Assembly: GCF_964204645.1 (NCBI RefSeq) | Contig: NC_134034.1 | Location: 3,814,072-3,878,071 of the forward strand | Source: Tubulanus polymorphus | Lineage: Eukaryota; Nemertea; Palaeonemertea; Tubulaniformes; Tubulanidae | Reading direction: 5' to 3' | Length of the DNA stretch: 64,000 bases | Shown: positions 32,281 through 44,175 of the stretch, piece after piece | Layout: the number at the start of each line of letters is the position of its first letter | How positions within the stretch are numbered: the stretch's first letter is position 1 | Notes under the pieces: model-generated | What the model saw: only the letters and a program-made list of their open reading frames with translations | Databases searched by the model: none | What the model was told of the DNA's origin: nothing | Translations under genes and position numbers: made by a program

Positions 32281-35200
32281 TTGGACACTCATATCTCTAA
32301 TAACGAGTTGGGAGTGCTCATTCCCGATGTCAACAGTTTACACGTAATAACTCGATCAAAACACTTACACTGCTGGTCTATCACAGTGCAGGTGTTACAG
32401 TACGTCGTCTTCAACTGGATACGTGACCTCGTCTCGTCCGATGACGTCACTGGTGTATATAAACTAGAAGGGTTACGTGTTGTAGGAACTGATATTTTAC
32501 TCGGTTACAACTACCTGCAATCACTGAGTGTTAAATCTGAAGGCTTTTTCGTCATACTGTGCGTTTTGATAGGACGAGAATCAACAATATTTCGTATAGA
32601 AATACACTATAAAGTGGAATCGCTTTCGATTGAAGATGTACGCGTCACCAAACATCGAGTTAGTGTAAAATTAACGACTTCTCAAACTGATGTATCAAAT
32701 TACGTATTGATATCTGATTTAAATGTTTGTTTTCTTTTAGATATTTCAACGGGGGATATCCTCCTTGTCACCATTCCTAAGGTTTCCATCATCAAAGACA
32801 GCCTTTAAGTATCGCATTAACACATTACTCTTAAAATGGAAAGTTGATATCTATGAAGAGAATATGGAACTAACAGTTTTATCAGAGAACTGCGAGCGAG
32901 CTGGATTTTACATATACGACGGTGGTAATTTCACGGCTAGACGATACGGTCCGTATTGTCCTCGTTTATGGACATACGACCGTAACGTCGTCAGTCTGAT
33001 TACATCAGGTGGATCGGTTACTGTAGTAGGATACGCTTATAACTGGGATGATCAGTTAACAGTCGATAAGGATTCACGCGTCAGATTTCGTCCTACCGAC
33101 TGTGACGGGTATGTTTTAAAGGAGGGAGAACGTCAGATTAATATGACGTCACACTGTCTCGTGATTATACCCGAAAACCGACGCCTTCCTTTGAAAAACA
33201 TTTATATATTATCAGCACACGAATATCAAATTGACCAATGTTTTCAGGATTCTCTATTATTCGGTTCATGTGGTATGTACGTGCGAATGGGTAGTCAGAT
33301 TCTCAATAACAGTCTCGTATTAAACACTGTGAAAACACGTTGGACGGATCCGTTCTGGAGACATTCATTATTAGTTGAACTACGACGTAAATGTCAACGA
33401 TCGAAGAAAGTGATCGTCGAAGGGCTATCGGCCAGGAACCACTGAATGATAATTGCGGAATCATTCAGTCACCAAACTACCCGGGATCAGCAGCATTCGC
33501 CAGAGAAGCATTAACATATAGGTTTACACAAAAGGCCATTAAGGGAATTCTACACTACAGATTTGTATCGAAATATATTGAAATGATACGATGTGAGAAG
33601 GCGACACCACGAGACAAAGACCCGATTATATTAATACAATACATAGTTGATACAACTGGTCAAACACATCGACACGAAAATAAAATATGTGACAATAACG
33701 CGATACCGGGACTTGTGTTTTATAGTTTCAGACATGACAGTATGTACTTCGAGGTGAAAAATCACATTCCCATATTTCAAATACAATACACATTAGAACA
33801 GTCGTTACCGGTAAAACAGCATGAAAATGTCTGTAAATCAGGATTTCTAGATTCGGGAATTTCATGCATAAAATACATCAGAGATGAACGTCTGAATTGG
33901 GAGAATGCTGAATTGTACTGTAGACAGAAGTACGCGGGACATTTACTCAGTATCAACTCACAACAGGAAATGATTAACATTAAAACGTTATTCGCAACGG
34001 AACTTTTGGGACCGGCATATTCACAGAAAGCGCTCATTATGATGATTGGACTAAAACTGCAGGTAAATGTAATCTAAAAATACTGCTTTTCCCTCATAAA
34101 GGGATATTTCGATTTCAGGAGAAACTTAATTATTCATATATTCATTATTCTTAATCGTTATTTTCAGCCGAATACAGGTAATTACGCGTGGACTGACGGA
34201 AAACCACTGAGCTACACGGAGTGGTATAAGCCTAGAAATAACGACACGATACCAGACGTTATTCAAGGATTGATATCTCCTCTAAGAAAACAACCGATAA
34301 ATGATGTCAATATGCCGTGTACGGCGATGATACTGAATAATCCACGAGGTTCGGCGAACTGGGTTCGATTCCCCTGCGAAATCGAAGAGGTTCACACGAG
34401 TTTCATTTGCGAATCGGAAAGATTGGATACAGATGGAAATACAACAAATTCCAGAAACAACGACACATACGAGAAGATAGGAGAAGATAAATTTCAAGAT
34501 ACTGGTTTCAATGACTCGAGCTATACGATTGGTTGGGTAAGCATAGATCAACGATGCTATCAAATACTGACAGACTGGAACAAACAAGGCGGTTTAGATG
34601 TAGAAACTGCGACAAAGATGTGTCGTGGCATCCAAGGCGAAATAGGCCGAGCGTACAGTAACACAGAAAAAGATGTCTTTTATTTGATAAGAATATTTCA
34701 ATATCGACATCAATATAGCTCTATACTAACGATGATTTCTAATGAAAAACTGCAAGTTATAAACCCAATAATCACCAGAGATGAAATTACTTATATTCAA
34801 TCAGTTAAATGGATGATGGAACAGTTTGATAATGCGACAGATACAGCGCATTCTGTTTTGTGTTCGTACAATGTAACCGATGAAGAGTTGGCTTCTATAA
34901 GCGGTTGTAAATCGTGGCAGTTTAAATGTAACGATCAAAGATGTATCAGTGACCATCGCGTATGTGATACCAAACACGACTGTCAACACGGTGAAGATGA
35001 ACTCGATTGTACGGATATCAATTTACACAGTCAGTTTCAATGCGATGATGGTCAGTTGATATCAATAAGTGGATTCTGTGATTTCATACAGGATTGTGTG
35101 GATGATTCTGATGAGAAATCTTGTATTCATCCACCGTGTTTGTCCGGGAAATTTCGCTGCAACAGTGGTCAATGTGTCGGTAAATCTAACAGATGTGATG

Positions 35201-35511
35201 GAGCCACCAATTGTTAGGACGACTCCGACGAAATGGAATGCACCGCTGAAATGTGTCAGGGGTTCCTGTGTAACAGCGGAGACTGTATCAGTTCTCAGTT
35301 GTATCAGGATGGTGTCGTGGATTGTAGTGGAAGCCTCGAGGAAGATGAATTAGTAACAACTCCCAATGTTACAGTGAATCCTACGGTTAACTGTACTAGT
35401 GAAAACCACTGTACGACTAACTTCACAAATCTCTGCACAGAATCTGATGAACAAAGATGTTCTTTCAATTCTCCTCATTGTTATTCAAGACGTCACACAG
35501 ATGTATTCTAG
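32281..35511 (+). pseudogene. CUB / C-type lectin / LDLR-A multidomain extracellular protein, two breaks
   Basis: Inferred exons: start unclear to 32637, 32741-34062, and 34168-35511. Domains in order: CUB-like (HCWSITVQVLQYVVFNWI), CUB-like (YRINTLLLKWKVDIY, then FYIYDGG), a third CUB-like (SHCLVIIPENRRL), a CUB with the canonical NCGIIQSPNYPG, a C-type lectin domain split by the 34063-34167 intron (LNWENAELYCRQKYAGHLLS; WVRFPCEIEEVHTSFICES), a weaker second lectin-like segment (GWVSIDQRCYQIL), then about four LDLR-A repeats (FKCNDQRCISDHRVCD; FRCNSGQCVGKSNRCDG). Breaks: the frame shifts between the third and fourth CUB (33391-33445), and codon 35215-35217 is TAG inside an LDLR-A repeat, after which DDSDEMEC continues in frame. 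No start codon or signal peptide was found. Such proteins act in recognition or adhesion at the cell surface. Probably a recent pseudogene. Confidence 0.75.
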
Positions 35512-35639
35512 AAAGAATGACAAATGATCTCCCAGTTTGTAGAAATCTTGAGCATGTATTGAGATGTGAAGAATTATTGTAGGATGGCTGTGGAAAAAAC
35601 TAAAATGTTGAATTAAAAAAAATATGGGGTGTCGGACAT

Positions 35640-35887
35640 ACAGCATTTTGTCAAATTAGGGCAGAATGCTTGTAACAGTTTCACTCGCATTTGCAATATC
35701 CACACTTCCAACCACTATTACCGTATATTTACCAATTTCTAAAGAGCAAACAAATTTTCTATATGACGTGTTCACCCAGTTCCAATTATGTAACTATGTG
35801 GTAAATTTTTACATATATCTTTTACTTGGACGGGAAATTCGTGATTATTTCTGTACAAAAATCTCTTGTAAAACCTCAAACAATTGA
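35640..35887 (+). pseudogene. Class A receptor C-terminal remnant (TM6-TM7-tail)
   Basis: After an acceptor-like GGGCAG (35659-35664) the frame reads MLVTVSLAFAISTLPTTI (TM6), an ECL3 segment, then CNYVVNFYIYLLLGREI (TM7, divergent NPxxY), helix 8 RDYFCTK, ending in TGA at 35885. TM1-5 are absent nearby. It resembles the region missing from the 24.2 kb pseudogene but overlaps it in TM6, so it is from another copy. The tail is clearly related to the remnant at 43.2 kb. Confidence 0.75.
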
Positions 35888-36831
35888 CATTTATGATTCG
35901 CAGTCAAGCTTCCCTACTGTTGTATTGTTGCAGAGATCGTAAGAAATACGTTTGATAACAAAACGTTCAATTACTGGGAAAATGTACCTGAAGAGTCCCC
36001 GTAGTAATATAAACAATTTTCGCAAAGTCACTTTCAGAAAAGTTTTACTCAACACGATTGATTATAGAGTTTTCAGTCAAGACAACTGGTCTGGGGATCA
36101 TAGCATGGTCTACACAAGCTGGTGGAAAAAAAAACATGACGAAACCACAAGTATTCAATGAACTGACCAAACCATGACCGATAGACCCGAATTCTCAGTT
36201 GAATTGTTGCAGTCCTGCATCTCTACCACAAGGATAAACGAGACCAGTGAACAACCCAGCCGCCATCACACTGCACCTCTTTCGATGTATATAGATAGAC
36301 ATATAGTTTATTTCCACAAGAAAATGAAACAAATTGTATATTTATAAAGGATTTTCCAATGTCAGTGGTAGGTGCTCATTTATAGCAAGGTTGCTTGTCA
36401 AATATGAGACACCTATCCCTCACACGCGCATTCAAAACACATACACTCATCAGTCATACACACATTCAAATTTACAAAATTACAAATGGCGGGAAGGTGA
36501 AAAACAAAATATAGAAGGCAAAATCCAAGTCCACGTTTTGGGAATATACCATACATCGTTATTTTGGTCATATTGTGCTTATCAATTTAAATGTTGATTT
36601 TTGGAATACAATCGTTATTTCTATTATGTTGTGTTAATCAATTCAGATGTTAGCTTTAAATCTTTCACAAATGAATGCTGGCCACTCCTTGGCCCCTGGG
36701 GTCGGGGCGACAAAAACAGCCACCGGGTTCTTCTTCGTCGGATCCTGTGATTGTTTTCCTCGATCAGCTTAATTGTTTTCTTTCGATTAGAATCCAGTAA
36801 TAGAATTTCCTAGGTTATTCCATAAATAGAG
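35888..36831. other. Intergenic, nothing recognised
   Basis: No supported gene or structured repeat. Short ORFs at 35952-36161 and 36334-36597 lack motifs. Confidence 0.45.
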
Positions 36832-36839
36832 AAGACACC
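36832..36839 (+). promoter_or_regulatory. Weak TATA-like box, possible promoter of secreted gene A
   Basis: ATAAATAG is followed by a donor CTGAG|GTAGGA (exon end 36927). The layout parallels gene B (TATAAAAG then CAAG|GTAGGT), suggesting a leader exon of about 75 bases. Confidence 0.35.
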
Positions 36840-36852
36840 GCGGAGCATAATC

Positions 36853-37784
36853 ATACATGTTACATCTTCTGTTAGTTGCGCTGAGGCTACGATCACCATA
36901 TCACATAATCGTATAGATATATCTGAGGTAGGAAAAAAAAGCGTAGATAATCATTTTATTTTAGACCATGGTATTAGATAGACATCATTTCATCGCCTGT
37001 CCAGGTAAATCCAGAGTGTCTGATGACAGTTTTTATTTATTTGGATATTCTACAAACCGAGTTCGTAGTTTGTAGTTGGTTTAAATCAGTTTTGGTTGAA
37101 AAAGAACGTTGAAGGCTACGTCTTGAGTCTCATCCAGTACTGGGTCACATCGAGAATATCTACAAATCACATGAGACATTCGGAGCCATTCCTTTCTATG
37201 GATGATTTTTTTTTGTTGGCAATGGTATCTACTATATCCTTTTGTTTATGATTTATTCAAAATATGAGCTCAATAGATTGAAATGAAATCGTCCCACAAT
37301 GTAGTCACACTATAACCGCTATATTCTCATTTTGTCCAAGGTTGAAGGAGTACAACTAAAAAAATGGTACCGAAGGTTTTTATTGTGCCACTTTCGTTGG
37401 TTATGGTTTTCGCTGTTTTGGCACAAACCACGGCGAATGAGAAGCCAGAAGGAAAGACTACAAAGAAGCAAGAATACACTACTGCTTGTCAAAACATGGT
37501 CACCGATGTTCTGTCGAGTTTCCAGGCCGACGAAGACAACTGCCTGGGCCACTTAATGCAGGAAGCTAGAGCAAAGAGGAAAGAAACTGTCAAGAACAGA
37601 CCAAAGAAGAATAAGGAAAAGAGGGATAAAAAGAAGAAAGCCACATAGATGACGCTGAAAATAGAGATGATAAGAGTTGATGATATACTACGATATGAAA
37701 GTAATATAATATTGTAATGAGCATCAAAATTAATCATGGTAACCATCATAAATGAAAAAATTATGAATTACCTAAGAAAATAAA
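36853..37784 (+). CDS. Small secreted lysine-rich protein A
   Basis: Coding exon starts at 37341 after TGTCCAAG; ATG at 37364, TAG at 37646-37648, 94 residues; AATAAA at 37779. Residues 1-24 form a signal peptide (MVPKVFIVPLSLVMVFAVLA). The mature part has two cysteines (42 and 60) around a short helix, then an extremely basic tail (about residues 68-93, Lys/Arg runs). Gene B at 40.7 kb shares the MVPK start, the GTTGA at the exon start, the two-Cys core and the two-exon layout, so they are diverged paralogues. I do not recognise the family. The basic tail could bind anionic surfaces or nucleic acid. Leader exon coordinates (about 36853-36927) are tentative. Confidence 0.72.
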
Positions 37785-38854
37785 CTGGTCATATGATAAT
37801 TAACATTTTGCTTGTTATGTGATTGTTCCAAAGATTTCGAGCAATGGCTGCGCCAGAGGAAAGTTTTATACACCCCTTTCCAAATATGTAGCGACCTGAG
37901 AGTGACTAAACAGACATATTGCTTCTTGGTGAATATCCCTCTAATATAACTGTGGGATTAAAGGTCGAGTGACTAGAACTAACACGCGGGGATTTGCAGT
38001 AAGCTCCTCTCACGACTGTGGTTAGGAGCCACGGACCAGAGGCATGCGTATCTTGGTAAACTCAAACAGATTCAAACAGATTATTCGGTGTTCTCCATTC
38101 TTGTAATTCAGCCCCTCAACGAGAGAAATTGTTGTATACATAAGAATATGATGACATAGAAATAGAATCCAATAATTCACCGGAACGTTTTCGCGATGAT
38201 GTTCATCGCATTTTATCTACAAAAATATTTGTTGAACATCATTACAACTTCGTATTCGTCAATTCATGTGTTCAAATTCCGGTTGCATCGTACCTTCTCT
38301 TCACTGATCAATCTCCTCTGAGATCGGAAAATAATTACCTAGAACATGTGCTTTTAGAGGCTACTAAATGGGTCGATGGATAATCAGTTGCGTATAACGA
38401 CACTTTATCCTGAGCCAAGGATACACACACTGGAACAAGTCCTGAAATGAAAAATAAACCCATTTCACTAAAAAAAAGAAAACGGAAAATCATCTCTGAT
38501 GAAAAGGCCAAGGTTTTGATCAAAAATTACATTCTACGGTGATCAGACTGCAAAACGAAACACTGACAATATACGTACGTATTAATCGAAGCTGCGTCTT
38601 TCATTGCGAACAGAAATGTTCAGTTAAAATTGGTAGCGTAATTTCCGTTCAGTAATAAAGAAACATTTTTTAGCTTTCAAACATCGAGTACCTTGCGTAG
38701 TTCAGTGTGCATTCAAGCTTGGAATCATTTGGAATGGCGGGTTGTCTTTTTGCACGTGGTGCTTTTTACCGATTTCGGTCAAAATTTGAAGCTGCGTTGT
38801 TCGACTATGCACTTATCAGTCGTGTTCAACAATTCGACATTTCGAAAATTGTGA
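37785..38854. other. Intergenic, nothing recognised
   Basis: AT-rich, no supported gene. Confidence 0.45.
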
Positions 38855-39037
38855 ACCCCAGTGAAGTTCATTACTTGTTCCTTATTCCTTATTGGTAGAT
38901 GAATTCTCAATAAGTAACGAAAAAATCTGAATAAGGAACAAGTAACAGTTACTTGTTCCTTGTTCCTTAATGGGAGATGAATTCTCAATAAGTAACGGAA
39001 TAAGGAATAAGGAACAAGTAATGAACTTCACTGGGGT
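38855..39037. mobile_element. Foldback element with 37-base perfect terminal inverted repeats
   Basis: The left end ACCCCAGTGAAGTTCATTAC and the right end GTAATGAACTTCACTGGGGT are exact inverses, extending about 37 bases. The interior holds two further copies of TAGATGAATTCTCAATAAGT or its near match, plus an inner palindrome AACAAGTAACAGTTACTTGTT. It should form a strong hairpin. No ORF. Confidence 0.92.
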
Positions 39038-40200
39038 AAATTGTAAAGCAATTTGATGGTTCAACAGGTCGACATTTCGACGTTCGACAGTTGTGAAGCA
39101 TTTAAACAGTTAAATAATTTGACAGTTCGACTGCGTGCGTGCGTGGACTACCCGGGATCGAGGGGCGGCCTGTGCCCGAGGAACTACTCTTATATATAAA
39201 GTGGCTGCAGGAGATCGAGGATTACCTTTATATAAAGTGGCTGGGCTCATCAAGGATTCCCCCTTAAGTTGCTGGGATAGTAGTAGTGGTTGTCGCACTG
39301 TTAGATTTTCGCATTGTCGAATTCGGTAAGGACCGCCAAAATACTGCTTAGACTTAGTTGGTCCAATCATTAAGCAAAAAAAAATCCATCCACCGGTCGG
39401 GTCTGTTCCATGACATTTCTTTTTTTATGAAAAAAAAAACGAAAATACAGCTGGATCCGTGTAAAATTTGTAAATAAATGTCATTATTTTGTACATCGGA
39501 TATTCAGGCCCATATTGTGACTGATTTTATGTTCGTTTCGTTTTGCTTGAAAAGTGTACGTCTTTGAAACGGCCATCGCAGGTAAAAATGAAAAAAGGTA
39601 AAATAATCACGTGGTTGGATCGAATCTCGAGAAACGAGGTATTCTTTCTTTTAGCTTGATTGTTTAGAAATGACCCCTCCTCTATCAAAACATGCATTAA
39701 GGTTTGTTGACGTTATTTCGAGACCTAGTAATTCGAGAAAATAACGAATGCATAGAATGAATGCGATATTTCAAATGATAAATAAAGATAAGGTCTACAG
39801 GCATTTCCGAATCTGTACAAAATGCGATAAAATAACATCGTATGCATGATTGTCAACTAACAATAATGTTGTGTCTAATTTTGTAAGAAAAACAACCTTT
39901 TGTGCCTGAAGTGATTAGAATAGAAATGCGGTTGGTTATCTACTTTCGCAGAATACTCATTCGATGAATAGTGCCTAGGGAAAATCTAAACAAGCAAGCA
40001 GTTTCCCAAGTTTTCTTTTGAACGCAATTTCACAAAATCGTTTGCGTCGCTCAATCATCTGTTGATGTTTGAGATTGAAAAATAATATGCTATCCACGAA
40101 TTGTGTAAAAATATAAACTCATCAGGTATTTTAATTGTCGCGCTCTTGTTTTGTTTTCTGTTATTTCTCATTTATATCCAGTAATTGATTCAGTAAACTG
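39038..40200. other. Intergenic with a short tandem duplication
   Basis: A TATAAAGTGGCTG-containing unit of about 40 bases occurs twice at about 39190-39250. The rest (including homopolymer A runs near 39375 and 39430) shows no gene. Confidence 0.5.
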
Positions 40201-40208
40201 TATAAAAG
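40201..40208 (+). promoter_or_regulatory. TATA box of secreted gene B
   Basis: TATAAAAG followed by a leader of about 50 bases and the donor CAAG|GTAGGT at 40283/40284. Confidence 0.65.
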
Positions 40209-40231
40209 AGACACTTTTACATACTATGTGT

Positions 40232-41089
40232 GAGTATTACCACAGAATCGGCGAGTTACGGGGAAATTTCGAAGTTGTACAAGGTAGGTTTATATTTTCT
40301 TTATGGACTAAGTATGCAGTATTTGTCTAACCCAAAACTGTTCCATATTGTTGTATGGATTTAATTTGACTCCATATCCACTTCAACGATCTTTTGTGTT
40401 CTATTTCAATCTGGATCCAGTTCCACAGTGTAAGCTGGTTAAATATGACTTTTCGTAAGTAAGCTCCATGCGTCAAGAGTGTATTAAATCTGAGTCCGGA
40501 CCAGCGCCACGGTTTTGGAGTTAGTGCGATTCTGGTCTTGATGTAGAATCATATTGACACATTTTGAACCATCCTCAGAACATATTTCTCAGTAGATATC
40601 AGACGTTATTCAGGAGTGAAGATATTTAAAAAAAAATATCATCATATATATTTTGTTTACAGGTTGATATATCATCCAAATAAAATGGTTCCGAAATCGT
40701 TCGTTGTTTTTCTGACGGTCGCCATAGCGATAGCTTCCTTGGAGCTGGTGGAAAGTTATCCACGAGGCAGTGACAATCCTGTATCTACTTGCGTTGTAAA
40801 GAGGATGAAAGATATTTTCGTTCAGTGTGTACTACAAACAAACCTCGGCGAAATGAAGGGTCAGGAAGGCAGGAATGGAAAAACCAGCGCACCGCCAAAA
40901 CGAACTTGAAACCAGATACAACACGACAGTAACCGTTACCCGCAGACGAAGAAACAGAACTTGATGATTACATACCTATATCCTTACGTAGGCCTACGTA
41001 CATGTTACGATACGATATATGACGTCGTATCACGTGATATGAACAATAATTGAAATAGTACAACATACATGAGAACTGCGCAAAATAAA
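40232..41089 (+). CDS. Small secreted two-cysteine basic protein B
   Basis: Non-coding exon 1 (about 40232-40283) and exon 2 from 40663 (after TTTACAG). ATG at 40685, TGA at 40907-40909, 74 residues; AATAAA at 41084. The signal peptide is residues 1-24 (MVPKSFVVFLTVAIAIASLE). The mature part begins near YPRGSDNP and has cysteines at 36 and 48 (CVVKRMKDIFVQC, a short amphipathic helix), then a Gly/Lys-rich tail ending PPKRT. It is paralogous to gene A in start, leader-exon design and Cys core, but with a shorter Cys loop (11 against 17 residues) and a much shorter tail. The two-Cys disulfide loop suggests a peptide effector or hormone. The family is unknown to me. Confidence 0.75.
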
Positions 41090-43159
41090 ATAGATGAAAA
41101 TACCGTCTACAAAATGCTTTCTTTATTCGCGTAGTTTGTTGGAAGAGTTCTAGACCTTAAGGCCCGTATAAATCAGGGAGGGCTAAACAATTACCTCACC
41201 TATAAGAAAATGAAATGTATGGCAGTGTCTCGGAGGCAGTTGAAAATCTTGTATGGGCCAAGGCGTTATAGGTGGCATTCGGGGGCGTAGGAGTCTCTGC
41301 TGTAGCTGTGACGGTCGATGCTGGAGGTATAGACGACAGGTGGGGGTTAATCTTTGAGGTGTTTGATACCATCCAGTCTCGGAGCCATAGACAAGAGTCG
41401 ATAGATCAGACGCAGCAACAAACATTGAATATAGAAATATGCAAGATGTTTTCGTCCAATTGATATCATGTAAATGAAAAAATAAGAATCGATCGAGTAG
41501 TTAAACGAACCGAATTCTTGGCTAAAAATATGTCATACAACAAAAAACCCATTTGGAGGAAGCTGGGAAAATCGCAGTAGGCCTTTGGTCGTTGGAAGTG
41601 TAAAAAGAGCAAATGCGAGAGAAATTATTCGTGTACGTTTCGATTTCAATTTCTGGAATCTGAGGTAATCGGAGTTCGATCCCCTGAAGAACTTTGGCTT
41701 GACTCGAAGTTATCAACGTTGTGAATGTAGAACGCGCGTGGTAATGGATGCCAATGTCAGGTCCCAAAATGCCCCCAAGCGGATGAACGAAGACCGGATA
41801 TCCAAACATTCAATAATTCCTCCTGCTATCCATGAAACAAACACATTCAGAAAATTTTATGAAGATCCCTAATAAATTGAAGGAGAAATTATATGCGGAA
41901 ATTGATCTTTTTGAACTTTCTCATGTGGACAAAAATGCGAAAGTTGCAACGTTGCAAAACAGCGATACGGGCTTCTGCAAATTAGCTAAAGTAATCTTAT
42001 TTCTAAATTTCCAAATCCTTTAAATAGCTTAGGGTCCAGTGACACCATGCCCACTTGGGTTGTAGTTTGAAATGCTCAACAATCTGACAACTTCAGTATC
42101 CAATGCCCCCTGGTGACCAATGTCCCTGAAACTCGAACAATAATTGCGCATGTCATGAACTACAATTTTGCAATTGATTGTGCTAGGAAATACCTGTTGG
42201 TATACCAACAGTCTATGAACCAATACGACATGAAAATACTAAGTAATTCGGCTTTCAACGCCACCTGTGACTACGTACTGCATATACAAAAACCAATGAC
42301 ATCGATAAACCAATGACGTCGATAGTCAACAAACAATCAGCATGGCAAGTTTTTTCGGCATGATGTGTTGGGGTAGATACAAGTTCAAACCAAATATCAA
42401 GACAATCCATCAAAGCGTCTTCGCAATTCCCTAGAATAACTGGAATTTGTCTAGAACGGACAGATGGGACGAAAAGGAACGCAGTATCCCGCTAGGAGTA
42501 GTTCTGAAGATAAAAATGTCGTTTGTGTCGATTTCACTTTTTTGATCAAATTCCTTACTAATTTTCTGTTCTTTAAGTCTTCAATAAATAAAATACGATT
42601 AACCACATTTCATTGTCAAATGGTTCTCATTTAACATATGATAAATTTTTTATACATTCTTAAAAGTGTTCAAGTTTCTACTTGAGGAAATAATTAAACG
42701 CAACCAAACGGTTTTAGTACGTTCTGGACTCCGGTTTGTCAGACCGATTCAAGAAGACCTGGCCCATGCCAGTTGACAATAGTTTTTAACCAGTTGGAGT
42801 TTTGATATAACATATTCACTACTGAATTCTTTCTCGTTCAGAAATTATGATCGATTTTGTAGCATTCATTTTTCGCATAAATCCGAATGAATTGTCATCA
42901 CGTATCACAAATTTACGTTCAAATAGTACAAGCAACATATTGTGCGTTTTGATGATATCGTTTTATACAAATGATCATTAGCCGTTAATGAAACGATAAT
43001 AGTCTTTATACATGGATTACATTTCGCATCAAATCGATTTGTCATTATGCGAGGCGACAGTCTGACCCTGCAGTGCACACCGTCATGCATAGTCTACTGA
43101 ACCAAGAACACTACTCGGATGAATGAAAATGACATTCTTGCTCATCTCTACAGAACTGA
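41090..43159. other. Intergenic, no supported gene
   Basis: Short ORFs at 41183-41463, 41522-41809, 41832-42023 and 42113-42316 have no motif. The phrase AATGCTCAACAATCTGACAA (about 42071) also occurs near 10183, so a dispersed repeat passes through 42.0-42.3 kb. Confidence 0.45.
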
Positions 43160-43312
43160 AAACTTTCTTTTTTCACATAATCTTGCAGTTCCACTGTTCT
43201 AACTATTTCATAAATTGTTTCATTTTTGGGTCGAGAAATACGTGAATATTTCTGTACAAAAGTTTGCTGCAGAAATTCAAACGTAAAAACCGCATATGGC
43301 TTGAGAGAGTGA
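43160..43312 (+). pseudogene. Class A receptor C-terminal remnant (TM7-tail)
   Basis: The plus strand reads QFHCSNYFINCFIF (degraded TM7), then after a one-base slip GREIREYFCTKVCCRNSN and a short tail ending in TGA near 43312. LGREIR-YFCTK matches the remnant at 35.8 kb closely. Everything upstream of TM7 is missing. The minus-strand ORFs over it are shadows. Confidence 0.7.
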
Positions 43313-43680
43313 ATCGCTGTTTTTAAAAGGTTGGGATTGATAAGGACGACTAAAAATGTGACCACAATTAGGATGAAAATAATCAAGAAGCCATAGGCGA
43401 CAACGGTTCTCGGGCTCGAACACACTCCGAAAGTTCCCATCGCATTTTGGATATTTTGGCCAATTGAATTTGTTCAACTCTGTTGGGGTATTTGGGTCCG
43501 CTGGACCGTTAGAGGCTGGCAACACAGAAAGAAAAAACTCTCTCATTCAGATCTATCATTTTAGGGGTGGCCGGGTCGTGGAAAGTAAACGGGTCTGAAT
43601 GGTATACTAACTCAATAATGTATTTCATGCGGCACACTAACAATGACCGAATGACCGGTTGAAAATTCACAATTTCGATA
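43313..43680. other. Spacer, nothing recognised
   Basis: No supported gene. Overlapping minus ORFs (43111-43546) have no motif support once the plus-strand receptor tail is recognised. Confidence 0.4.
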
Positions 43681-43684
43681 ATTG

Positions 43685-43745
43685 AAAATTACAGGATTCG
43701 AACCACATCGTATCTCGCTTATGCCACGCCTCTCTATAATTATGG
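43685..43745 (-). repeat. tRNA-derived SINE-like fragment
   Basis: On the minus strand TGGCATAAGCGAG (A-box-like) is followed by GGTTCGAATCC (B-box), as in the fragment at 7.1 kb, although the sequences differ elsewhere. Confidence 0.4.
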
Positions 43746-44175
43746 CGTCACACAGTCGTCTCGCTTGAGAAATAACTCACAGTCCGTAACCGGCTCTATT
43801 GTTGAAATTCATTGAACGATGGCCCTGGTGTAAAATTGGAGATCGTAGGTTAGTTATAATGTAGGCTAATGCCAATGGACGATTTGTTTTCAAATCAGTC
43901 AGGTGAGATTTGTTAACTCTCGTAGCTGACGTGCCGCGCTGCCTTCCGTTCTCTCAGTTCCTCCCAATTGGTTATTGTTGGCTGTTGGATTTGATTTGTT
44001 GAATGGAAACACGTGGCACGTGGTGCGGTGGGGCCGGGGAAGCGAGGGCTCGTACGAAAGGCTATAAGTCGAATGGCTAAATATCTGGTTGGCCCCATTA
44101 TTATTTCTGTTCTGCCAGATCTGCACTTCACTGAGAACCGTAATAGCGACGTCAGAGGTAGGGCCTATTACTGAC

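Noticed and set aside
33387-33435. A 49-base intron explaining the CUB gene frame change
   Set aside because: GTAAAT and GCCAG are present, but joining them leaves the frame wrong by one base, and the length is below the usual minimum.
43111-43546. Minus-strand membrane-like ORFs
   Set aside because: They overlap the recognisable plus-strand receptor tail in antisense and have no supporting motif.
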